NCBI GenBank assembly: GCA_946497905.1
Contig: CAMMMI010000043.1
Coordinates: 1-14,878 of the forward strand
Direction: 5' to 3'
Length of the DNA: 14,878 bases
From: an uncultured Clostridium sp.
GTDB taxonomy: Bacteria; Bacillota; Clostridia; TANB77; CAG-508
Part shown: positions 6,955 through 13,492 of the stretch, one piece after another
Layout: every line of letters starts with the position of its first letter
How positions within the stretch are numbered: position 1 is the stretch's first letter
Notes under the pieces: model-generated
Databases searched by the model: none
The model's input: the letters and a program-made list of their open reading frames with translations, nothing else
What the model was told of the DNA's origin: nothing
Program-made: the position numbers and the translations under genes

Positions 6955-9261
6955 ATGGATAATAAAAAAAATAATAATTCTAAACATAATAATCGTTCTA
7001 AAAACAATAATGTTGTAAAAATTAATACTGACTTTGAGTCTAAAAATTTTATATATTCAAAAAAATTAAAATTAACCTTTTTTGTTGTAGTTTTAATTTT
7101 TATTTTATTGATTGCTAGAATTGGATTTCTTCAATTTGTTCAAGGCAGTGAATTAAAAGAAAGTGCATATCAACAGCAAACTATTAATCAAATTATTAGT
7201 CCTAAGCGTGGAAATATTTATGATTCAACTGGTAAAGCATTAGCTATAAGTTCTCAAGTTGATACTATTACAATAAACCCTGAAAAAATAGTTGGAAAAA
7301 ATGATGAAGAAACTAAAACTCTTAAAGAAACTGTAGCAAAAGGACTTTCTGATATTTTTTCATTAGATTATAATGAAACTTTTGAAAAAGTAAATAGTAC
7401 TTCATCTGTTGAAACTATTATAAAAAAAGTTGAAAATAATAAAGTTGAAGAATTAAAAGAATGGATGAAAGATAATAAGATATCTGTCGGAATTAATATA
7501 GATGAAGATACAAAAAGGTCATATCCTTATAATAATGTTGCTTCCCAAGTTATAGGTTTTTGCGGAGCTGAAAACCAAGGTTTGAGTGGTATAGAATCAA
7601 AATGGAATTCTATTTTAACTGGTACTCCTGGTAAAATTGTAAGTTCTAAAGATGGAAGTCAACAAGAAATTCCAGATTCTGAAGAAACATATATTTCTGC
7701 TGAAAATGGTAGTGATTTAACATTAACATTAGATTTAAATATTCAAACTATTGTTGAAAAATATTTAAAACAAGCTGTTGAAGATGTAGGTTGTAAACAA
7801 GGTGGAAATGTTATAGTGATGAACCCAAAAAATGGAGATATTTTAGCTATGGCTACTTATCCTGATTATAATCTTAATGATCCTTATACTCCTAATTCTG
7901 TTTTAGCTCAAACTTATGATTCTCTTACAAGTGAGGAAAAAACAGAATCTTTATATAAAATGTGGTCAAATAAATCTGTAGCTGATACATATGAGCCTGG
8001 GTCTACCTTTAAAGTTATAACATCTGCAGTTGCTTTAGAAGAAAATATTACAACAACAGATAAGGAAGGAGACTTTTTCTGCCAAGGATATGAAGAATTT
8101 GAAGATGCTTCACGTTCTGAGCCTTTAAGAATAAAATGTTGGTCTCCTACTCCTCATGGTTCTCAAACTTTAAGAAGAGCTCTATGCAATTCTTGTAACC
8201 CTGCATTCATGCAATTAGGTGCTAGAATTACAGCTCCTACTCTTTATAAATATTATAAAGCTTTTGGTTTATTTGAATCTACAAATTCTGGGTTATATGG
8301 TGAACAATCTAGTATTTTTCAGAAGTTAGAAAATGTTAAAGAGGTAGAGCTTGCAACAATGTCTTTTGGTCAAAGACTTAATATAACACCTTTACAAATG
8401 GTTACTGCAATTGCTAGTATTGCTAATGATGGTGTTTTAATGCAACCAAGAATTGTTAAACAAATTACTAATACTGATACTGGTGCAGTAACTGAAGTTC
8501 CTGTTAAAGAGGTCAGACAAGTTATTTCTAAAGAAACATCTGAAGAAGTTAAATCTTTAATGGAATCTGTTGTTACTGATGGTAGTGGTAGACATGCTGC
8601 TGTTACTGGTTATAGTATTGGAGGAAAAACAGGAACTTCTGAACCTATTTATACTAATTTAGACGCTGGTTATGTAGCTTCATATGTTGCTATTTCGCCA
8701 GTTGAAGATACTCAAGTAGTTTTACTTTTGACTTTATATGATCCTCCTAAAGATAATAATCAAGGCGGTACTGTTGCTGCTCCTGTTGTTGCTCAAATGT
8801 TATCTGAAATATTACCTTACTTAGGTATTCCTTCTAGTGTAGACGCAACAACAAATATATCTTCTAATAATATTACTGTACCTGATGTGAGAAATAAAAC
8901 TGTTGCAGAAGCTGAAAAAACTCTAAAACAAGCTGGATTTTCTGTAAAAACTTATGTTGATGGCGACGCTAATAATATTTTAGTACAAGATCAAAATCCT
9001 AAACCAGGTAGCTCTTTACCTAAAAATTCTGTTATTGTTTTATATGGTGAAAACAGTACAGTTTCTACTTCTGTAACTGTTCCTGATTTAAAGAATATGA
9101 ATTATACACAAGCTTTTAATGCTCTTAAAGCAAAGAACTTAAATATTTCTGTTGAAGGTTCTGGAACTGTTATATCTCAAGATTATTCTAAAGATACTTC
9201 TGTTCCTGAAGGTACAATAGTAAAAGTTGTATTAAATCAAAGTTCGTCTAACCTTCATTAA
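6955..9261 (+). CDS. Class B penicillin-binding protein (FtsI/PBP2B/SpoVD-type transpeptidase) with two PASTA domains
   Basis: This is a membrane-anchored D,D-transpeptidase that cross-links peptidoglycan, probably for septal or spore-cortex synthesis. From the ATG at 6955 it has 768 residues (4 more from 6943). An Asn/Lys-rich cytoplasmic tail (1-36) precedes one membrane helix (about 39-61). The dimerisation domain follows, opening with RGNIYDSTGKALA. The catalytic domain carries S350-T-F-K, S413-C-N and K558-T-G. PASTA domains, which bind cell wall and muropeptide, occupy about 640-699 and 707-763. One PASTA domain is usual for SpoVD and two for PBP2B/PBP2x, so the exact paralogue is uncertain. 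It is the only plus-strand gene here and is not in a division cluster. Its synonymous sites are T-rich, unlike the A-ending codons of the minus-strand housekeeping genes. It ends in a terminator shared with ispH. Confidence 0.95.
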   Translation: MDNKKNNNSKHNNRSKNNNVVKINTDFESKNFIYSKKLKLTFFVVVLIFILLIARIGFLQFVQGSELKESAYQQQTINQIISPKRGNIYDSTGKALAISSQVDTITINPEKIVGKNDEETKTLKETVAKGLSDIFSLDYNETFEKVNSTSSVETIIKKVENNKVEELKEWMKDNKISVGINIDEDTKRSYPYNNVASQVIGFCGAENQGLSGIESKWNSILTGTPGKIVSSKDGSQQEIPDSEETYISAENGSDLTLTLDLNIQTIVEKYLKQAVEDVGCKQGGNVIVMNPKNGDILAMATYPDYNLNDPYTPNSVLAQTYDSLTSEEKTESLYKMWSNKSVADTYEPGSTFKVITSAVALEENITTTDKEGDFFCQGYEEFEDASRSEPLRIKCWSPTPHGSQTLRRALCNSCNPAFMQLGARITAPTLYKYYKAFGLFESTNSGLYGEQSSIFQKLENVKEVELATMSFGQRLNITPLQMVTAIASIANDGVLMQPRIVKQITNTDTGAVTEVPVKEVRQVISKETSEEVKSLMESVVTDGSGRHAAVTGYSIGGKTGTSEPIYTNLDAGYVASYVAISPVEDTQVVLLLTLYDPPKDNNQGGTVAAPVVAQMLSEILPYLGIPSSVDATTNISSNNITVPDVRNKTVAEAEKTLKQAGFSVKTYVDGDANNILVQDQNPKPGSSLPKNSVIVLYGENSTVSTSVTVPDLKNMNYTQAFNALKAKNLNISVEGSGTVISQDYSKDTSVPEGTIVKVVLNQSSSNLH

Positions 9262-9279
9262 GGCTAGACGAATTTTTTT
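9243..9279 (+). terminator. Intrinsic terminator overlapping the 3' ends of two convergent genes
   Basis: TTCGTCTA (9243-9250) pairs with TAGACGAA (9265-9272), extended by CCTT/AAGG around a CATT loop with one A/C mismatch, and is followed by seven T (9273-9279). The left arm encodes the last residues of the transpeptidase. The right arm encodes the last residues of IspH on the other strand. It is a good terminator for plus-strand transcripts. For the minus strand the stem is followed only by a weak U-rich stretch. Confidence 0.85.
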
Positions 9280-10136
9280 GTAATTTTATTTATAACATCA
9301 TTTATACTCTCATCCGGAGTTGAAGCTCCTGCCATAATTCCAATTGTCTCAAATTGTTTTAGTTTTTCTATGTCAAGTTCTTCTACTGTTTCTATACATA
9401 CTGTATTACTACAATATTTATTAGCTATTTCAAATAATTTTTTTGTGTTAGAACTATTTCTTCCTCCAATTATTATCATGTAATCTGTTTTTTTAGCTAT
9501 TTCTTTTGTTTCTTTTTGTCTTAATTCTGTTGCTCGACAAATTGTATTTTTTACAACTAAATCTATGTTGTTTTTATATAATTGATTTTTTAATTTTTTT
9601 TCTATATTATTAAATTTTTCTAAATTATATGTTGTTTGTGATATTAATAATACTTTATCTATTCTGTTTTTTAATATTTTTTGAATAATATTATTTAGTT
9701 CATCTTCTTTTTCTATTACATCATAATTTTCATTACAATAACTAATTGTCCCTATATTTTCTGGATGAGTTTCATTTCCACACAAGAGTATATAATAACC
9801 CTCATTTGCATATTTTTCAGCTATTTCATGTATTTTTAACACATTTGGACATGTATAATCTTTAATTTTTATATTTTTCTCTTTTGCTAATTCATAAATA
9901 TTTTTAGATACTCCGTGAGCTCTTATTATTACATTCGCATTTTTTTGTTTTACTTCATTCAAATTTTCTATAAAAGTCATTCCATTTTTTTTAAGCTGTT
10001 CTACAACTTGCTTATTATGTACTATTTCTCCTAAGCAATATGAATTATTATTTTCTTCTATTTCTTTTTTTGCTCCTTCTACTGCTCTTTTTACTCCATA
10101 ACAAAAACCAGCTGTTTTACCTAATATAATTTCCAT
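9264..10136 (-). CDS. ispH: 4-hydroxy-3-methylbut-2-enyl diphosphate reductase IspH (LytB)
   Basis: This is the last enzyme of the MEP pathway. It is an iron-sulfur protein that reduces HMBPP to IPP and DMAPP, which feed undecaprenyl phosphate for the cell wall. The 290 residues form a single-domain bacterial IspH with no S1 fusion. The three cluster cysteines are C12 (in AGFCYGV), C96 (in DYTCP) and C200 (in NTICRAT). Substrate-pocket residues known from E. coli are present at almost the same numbers: H40, H74, H124, E126 (in THPE), T168, the SSN at 228-230, and S272. A modest AAGGA ribosome binding site lies about ten bases before the ATG at 10134-10136. It follows ispG by 60 bases, so the two final MEP steps are probably co-transcribed. 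Its stop codon is two bases from that of the convergent transpeptidase gene. Confidence 0.97.
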   Translation of the reverse strand: MEIILGKTAGFCYGVKRAVEGAKKEIEENNNSYCLGEIVHNKQVVEQLKKNGMTFIENLNEVKQKNANVIIRAHGVSKNIYELAKEKNIKIKDYTCPNVLKIHEIAEKYANEGYYILLCGNETHPENIGTISYCNENYDVIEKEDELNNIIQKILKNRIDKVLLISQTTYNLEKFNNIEKKLKNQLYKNNIDLVVKNTICRATELRQKETKEIAKKTDYMIIIGGRNSSNTKKLFEIANKYCSNTVCIETVEELDIEKLKQFETIGIMAGASTPDESINDVINKITKKFV

Positions 10137-10196
10137 ATATACATCATCCTTATATATTTTCTATTTAATTTTTTAATGTTTTTTCTATAGTTATAA

Positions 10197-11255
10197 TTAT
10201 TTATTTATCATATTTAATATTTCTTCTTTTAATACATCTACTATCTCTTCTTGCTTTACTTTTTTTATTATTTTCCCTTTTTTAAATAGCAAACCTTCTT
10301 TTATTCCTCCTGCTATTCCTATATCAGCTTCTCTTGCTTCTCCTGGTCCATTTACAGCACATCCCATTACTGCAACTGTTATGTCAGCTTCAATTGTTTG
10401 TAAAAACTTTTCTACTTCTTTTGCTATTGGTATTAAATCTATTTGTGTTCTTCCACAAGTTGGACATGCTACTAATGTTGGTGATTTTGAATATAAGTTG
10501 CAATCTTTTAATATTTCTTTTGCAACTGCAATTTCTTTTATTGGATCATCTGAAAGTGATACTCTTATTGTATCACCAATTCCTTGTCTTAGCATACAAC
10601 CTAATCCTATACTTGATTTTATTGTGCCACTAAATTCTGTTCCACTTTCTGTTATACCTAAATGCAATGGACAATCAAATTCTTTTGCCGCTTCTTCATA
10701 ACTTTCTATACATAAATCTAAATTAGAAGCTTTAAGAGATATGGCATAATCTTTAAAATTTAATTTTTCTAAAATCTCTATATGCCTTCTTGCACTTTCT
10801 ACCATTGCTTTTGCTGTTGGCTTTTTGTATTTTTCCAATAAATCTTTTTCTAATGAACCTGCATTTACCCCTATTCTTATTGGAATATGTTTTTCTTTAC
10901 ATGCATCTACTACCTTTTTTACTCTTTCTTCTGACCCTATGTTACCTGGATTTATACGTATTTTATCTACTCCAGATTTTATTGCTTCTAAAGCTATTCT
11001 ATAATCAAAATGTATGTCAGCAACAATAGGTATATGTATCTTTTCTTTTATTTTACTTATTGCTTTTGCATCTTCTAAATCTAAACACGCAACTCTTATT
11101 ATTTCACATCCTGCTTTTTCTAACTCTATTATTTGTTTTACTGTACTTTCTATATCTTTTGTCTTTGTATTACACATTGATTGTATTACTACTTTATTTT
11201 GTCCTCCGATTTGTACATTTCCTACCATAATTTTTCTTGTTTCATTTCTTAACAT
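10197..11255 (-). CDS. ispG: (E)-4-hydroxy-3-methylbut-2-enyl-diphosphate synthase IspG (GcpE)
   Basis: This enzyme converts MEcPP to HMBPP, the step directly before IspH, using a 4Fe-4S cluster. The 352 residues are typical of the two-domain bacterial form. The N-terminal TIM barrel includes VADIHFDYRIAL (78-89), RINPGNIG (100-107) and GVNAGSLEKDL (129-139). The C-terminal cluster domain has C264-P-T-C267-GR and C299 in MGCAVNGPGE, with conserved E306 as the fourth ligand or catalytic residue. The ATG at 11253-11255 has an AAAGGA-type ribosome binding site about 11 bases upstream and gives the N terminus expected from E. coli IspG. It is the first gene of an ispG-ispH unit. The usual clostridial neighbours dxr and rseP are not upstream here; the next gene up is a response regulator behind a terminator. 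Confidence 0.97.
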   Translation of the reverse strand: MLRNETRKIMVGNVQIGGQNKVVIQSMCNTKTKDIESTVKQIIELEKAGCEIIRVACLDLEDAKAISKIKEKIHIPIVADIHFDYRIALEAIKSGVDKIRINPGNIGSEERVKKVVDACKEKHIPIRIGVNAGSLEKDLLEKYKKPTAKAMVESARRHIEILEKLNFKDYAISLKASNLDLCIESYEEAAKEFDCPLHLGITESGTEFSGTIKSSIGLGCMLRQGIGDTIRVSLSDDPIKEIAVAKEILKDCNLYSKSPTLVACPTCGRTQIDLIPIAKEVEKFLQTIEADITVAVMGCAVNGPGEAREADIGIAGGIKEGLLFKKGKIIKKVKQEEIVDVLKEEILNMINK

Positions 11256-11277
11256 AGTTTTTTCTTTCCTTTCTTTT

Positions 11278-11308
11278 TTACCAATTTGGGCACGCTTCTA
11301 AAATTGGA
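11278..11308. repeat. Diverged copy of a REP-like inverted repeat in the ispG leader
   Basis: CCAATTT (11281-11287) and AAATTGG (11301-11307) make a 7-bp stem. The first 13 bases, TTACCAATTTGGG (11278-11290), are identical to the reverse complement of the repeat upstream of mnmA (around 13451-13463), and similarity continues with scattered mismatches for about 30 bases. It would lie in the 5' untranslated part of the ispG mRNA. Confidence 0.55.
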
Positions 11309-11334
11309 ATTTTTAAATAACTATTTGAAAGTTA

Positions 11335-11363
11335 ATTATTTAAAACAAATTTCGTAAAGTAAA
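11335..11363 (-). promoter_or_regulatory. Candidate promoter of ispG-ispH
   Basis: On the minus strand, TTTACT (11363-11358) and AATAAT (11340-11335) are separated by 17 bases. Transcription would begin near 11328, with a leader of about 75 bases. The inverted repeat ACAAATTT/AAATTTGT (11345-11352 and 11362-11369) is centred on the -35 side and could be an operator. AT-richness makes this tentative. Confidence 0.35.
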
Positions 11364-11369
11364 ATTTGT
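11345..11369. repeat. 8-bp inverted repeat overlapping the candidate ispG promoter
   Basis: ACAAATTT (11345-11352) and AAATTTGT (11362-11369) are exact reverse complements around a 9-base spacer. No T-tract follows on either strand, so a terminator is unlikely. The overlap with the -35 region suggests a possible repressor site. Confidence 0.4.
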
Positions 11370-11401
11370 GTGCACTGAGTTTTATCTATTAGATAACAAA
11401 T

Positions 11402-11437
11402 AAAAAAGGCTTCCCTAAAATAGGTTATCCCTTTTTT
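11402..11437. terminator. Bidirectional-type intrinsic terminator after the response regulator gene
   Basis: AAAAAAGG (11402-11409) pairs with CCTTTTTT (11430-11437), with an inner CCTA/TAGG stem (11414-11417 and 11421-11424). The A-tract and T-tract give a U-rich tail on either strand. It begins a few bases after the walR stop codon, so it most likely ends that transcript and insulates ispG. Confidence 0.75.
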
Positions 11438-11440
11438 ATT

Positions 11441-12199
11441 TTATGATGAAGCTATATAATATCCAACTCCTCTTTTTGTTATTAATATTTTAGGTGCTGA
11501 TGTATCCTTTTCTATTTTCTCTCTAATTCTTCTTACTGTTACATCAACAGTTCTTATATCCCCATAATATTCATAGCCCCACACTTTTTCAAGTAGTGTT
11601 TCCCTTGTTACTACTTGTTCTGGTTGTGTTGCTAAAAATTTTAGTACCTCAAATTCTCTTAATGTTAAATCTATTATTTCCCCTCTGACTTTTACTTCAA
11701 ATTTGTCTAAATCTAGCTCTAGTTCTCCAACTACTATTTTATTTTCTTTTTTAGTTTCATTTATCTTTTTAAAGTCTTCGCTAGGATTTGAAACAGCTTC
11801 TACTTTTCTTAAATTTGCTTTTACTCTTGCTACAAGTTCTCTTACACTAAATGGTTTTGTAATGTAGTCGTCTGCTCCTAGTTCTAATCCTAATATTTTA
11901 TCTATTTCTGAGTCTTTAGCTGTAAGCATTAGTATTGGAACATTTAACGAATTTTTTATTCTTTTGCATACTGATAAACCATCAAGTCTTGGCAACATTA
12001 TATCTAATAGAATTAAATCTGGTTTTTGATCTAATGCCATATCAACTGCTGTTATTCCATCACTTGCTTCTATGGTTTTATAACCTTCTTTTTGTAGATT
12101 ATATACTAAAATATCAACTATTGGTTGTTCATCATCTACTATTAATATTGTTTTTACATTTTTGTCTGTTTCTTCTTCCACACTAATACCGCCTTTCAT
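11441..12199 (-). CDS. walR: OmpR/PhoB-family response regulator, WalR (YycF)-like
   Basis: This is a two-component DNA-binding regulator. Its receiver domain (about 17-130) has acidic D22/D23, phospho-acceptor D66 (LLDIMLP), T93 and K115. A variable linker (132-153) leads to a winged-helix DNA-binding domain (about 155-250) containing LTLREFEVLKFLA, VWGYEYYGDIRTVDV and TKRGVGYY. Whole stretches match WalR of B. subtilis (MLTAKDSEIDK, GLE.GADDY.TKPFS.REL.ARVKANLR, RTVDVTVRR.REKIE). WalR controls autolysins and wall turnover, which would suit a cell with the PASTA transpeptidase. No walK or walH/I/J follows, so the kinase must lie elsewhere. The frame gives 252 residues from the ATG at 12199. 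A GTG at 12179-12181 (246 residues) has a better placed AAAGGCGG site and may be the true start. Confidence 0.88.
   Translation of the reverse strand: MKGGISVEEETDKNVKTILIVDDEQPIVDILVYNLQKEGYKTIEASDGITAVDMALDQKPDLILLDIMLPRLDGLSVCKRIKNSLNVPILMLTAKDSEIDKILGLELGADDYITKPFSVRELVARVKANLRKVEAVSNPSEDFKKINETKKENKIVVGELELDLDKFEVKVRGEIIDLTLREFEVLKFLATQPEQVVTRETLLEKVWGYEYYGDIRTVDVTVRRIREKIEKDTSAPKILITKRGVGYYIASS
12189..12196 (-). promoter_or_regulatory. Possible ribosome binding site for a GTG start of the response regulator
   Basis: AAAGGCGG on the minus strand lies seven bases before the GTG at 12181-12179. The upstream ATG at 12199 has only AAGG two bases before it, which is too close for normal initiation. 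The site therefore favours the shorter protein beginning (V/M)EEETDKNVK, close to where WalR homologues start. Confidence 0.45.
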
Positions 12200-12236
12200 A
12201 GCCTTATTTATATATATTTATATCATACTTATTTTT

Positions 12237-12242
12237 ATTATA
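12237..12242 (-). promoter_or_regulatory. Candidate -10 element for walR
   Basis: A perfect TATAAT on the minus strand (12242-12237) lies about 40 bases before the ATG and about 55 before the GTG. No good -35 hexamer is seen 16-18 bases upstream. It is therefore only a tentative promoter. Confidence 0.3.
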
Positions 12243-12276
12243 CAAGTTATTTTATATAAAAATTATTAAATTTATT

Positions 12277-12352
12277 CATTTATTGTTACAATTCCTAGCT
12301 ATATTGGACATAGTACCTCAATAAATATAGCTAGGAATTGTAACCATTTATT
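12277..12352. mobile_element. 60-bp palindromic miniature insertion with 21-bp arms and 8-bp target duplication
   Basis: The arms at 12285-12305 (beginning GTTACAATTCCTAG) and 12324-12344 are perfect reverse complements over 21 bp around an 18-base loop. The element (12285-12344) is flanked by identical CATTTATT octamers at 12277-12284 and 12345-12352. The right octamer covers two bases of the mnmA stop codon (12351-12353). This is the pattern of a MITE-like transposition event. No transposase is encoded. As RNA it would form a very strong hairpin between mnmA and walR, although no T-tract follows directly. Confidence 0.65.
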
Positions 12353-13397
12353 ATTTTATTATCCCTCCACCTAGTACTATTCCATTTTTATCATAAAAAA
12401 CTACTGATTGTCCTGGTGTAATAGCTCTTTGTGGTTCTTCGAACTCTACTTTTATTTTCCCATTTTCTTTACATATAATTGCTTTTGCTTCTTTTGCTCT
12501 ATATCTTACTTTAGCATAACATTCTATTTGTGAATTTAAACTATCAAAAGCTAACCAATTAATATTTGTAGCATATAACTTTTTTGAATATAAATCTTTT
12601 TCTGTTCCAACTATTACTTCGTTTTTTTCTTTATTTAAGTCTATTACATATAATGGTTCTTTATATGATATTCCCAAACCTTTTCTTTGTCCTATTGTAT
12701 AATTTATTAACCCTTGATGTTTTCCTAATATTTCTCCTGTTTTTAGTGTAATATTTCCTTTTTGCACTTTTTCACTTATATTTTCTTTCAAGAATTTTTT
12801 ATAATTATTATCTGGTATGAAACATATTTCTTGGCTGTCTTTTTTTTCTGAAACTTGTAATCCATTTTCTCTAGCTATTCTTCTTGTATCTTGTTTGCTA
12901 CTATAATTTTGAAGTGGAAATAATATATGTTTTAATTCTTCTTTTGGAATCGAATATAAAAAGTATGTCTGGTCTTTTTTTTCTTCTTTACATTTTTTTA
13001 ATACATATCTATTATATTCTTCTGAATATTCTATTCTGGCATAATGCCCTGTTGCAACATATTCACATTCTAATTCTTTTGCCTTTTGTAACAGAATTCC
13101 AAATTTTATATTTTTATTACATTCTACACATGGATTAGGTGTTCTTGCATTTTTATATTCATTTATAAAATTATCTATTACATTGCATTTAAATTCTTTC
13201 TTATAATTTAATACATAATGTGTAATATTTAACTTTTCACAAACTTTTTTTGCGTCCTCTATGGATTTGTTTTCTCCATTCTTCTCCCATAATTCCATTG
13301 TACATCCTATTACTTCATATCCTTGTTGCTGTAGTAAAATGGCTGAGACTGAACTATCAACTCCTCCACTCATTCCTAGCAAAACTTTTTTCTTCAT
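12351..13397 (-). CDS. mnmA: tRNA-specific 2-thiouridylase MnmA
   Basis: This enzyme adenylates and thiolates U34 of the tRNAs for Lys, Glu and Gln, giving the s2U wobble modification, with sulfur delivered by a cysteine desulfurase relay. The 348 residues fit the family. The PP-loop ATP-binding motif is SGGVDSS (10-16). TPNPC places the nucleophile cysteine at C90 (within NPCVECN), and the second catalytic cysteine is C192 in QEICFIPD. TGHYARI (116-122) and YTIGQRKGLG (233-242) are also characteristic. The ATG at 13395-13397 has AAGGA about ten bases upstream. It follows aspS by 95 bases that are occupied by a REP-like repeat, and may be co-transcribed with it. Its stop codon lies at the edge of the miniature insertion described separately. 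Confidence 0.97.
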   Translation of the reverse strand: MKKKVLLGMSGGVDSSVSAILLQQQGYEVIGCTMELWEKNGENKSIEDAKKVCEKLNITHYVLNYKKEFKCNVIDNFINEYKNARTPNPCVECNKNIKFGILLQKAKELECEYVATGHYARIEYSEEYNRYVLKKCKEEKKDQTYFLYSIPKEELKHILFPLQNYSSKQDTRRIARENGLQVSEKKDSQEICFIPDNNYKKFLKENISEKVQKGNITLKTGEILGKHQGLINYTIGQRKGLGISYKEPLYVIDLNKEKNEVIVGTEKDLYSKKLYATNINWLAFDSLNSQIECYAKVRYRAKEAKAIICKENGKIKVEFEEPQRAITPGQSVVFYDKNGIVLGGGIIK

Positions 13398-13418
13398 TTT
13401 ATCTCATTCCTTTTTTAG

Positions 13419-13490
13419 CAATTTAGGGATGTGTTACATTTTGGACACGTCCCCAAATTGGTAATTTCCTGAAAAAGAACGTCCCTATTT
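13419..13490. repeat. REP-like inverted repeat between aspS and mnmA
   Basis: Two 16-base arms (13419-13434 and 13445-13460) pair with one mismatch and one T-G wobble around a 10-base loop. They contain GGGATGTGT and ACACGTCCCC. A further 30 bases to the right, including GAAAAAGAACGTCCC, look like part of the same unit. From memory, GGGACGTGTCC and GGGACGTTCTTTTTC motifs are common in clostridial REP elements linked to IS200-like (RAYT) transposases. No T-tract follows on either side, so it is not an obvious terminator. Confidence 0.6.
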
Positions 13491-13492
13491 CC

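Noticed and set aside
6943..6957. ATG at 6943 as start of the transpeptidase
   Set aside because: This ATG overlaps the GGAGG that serves the next in-frame ATG at 6955 and has no site of its own, so 6955 is preferred.
10334..11301. Plus-strand frames of 79-106 codons opposite ispG
   Set aside because: They are antisense to a well conserved enzyme, with Leu/Phe-rich products created by T-rich codons and no supporting start signals.
12200..12350. T-box or other riboswitch between mnmA and walR
   Set aside because: The only strong structure is the perfect palindrome with flanking duplication. No T-box, specifier or known aptamer motifs were seen.
13419..13460. Inverted repeat between aspS and mnmA as an intrinsic terminator
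   Set aside because: No run of T follows the stem on either strand, and the sequence resembles a dispersed repeat instead.
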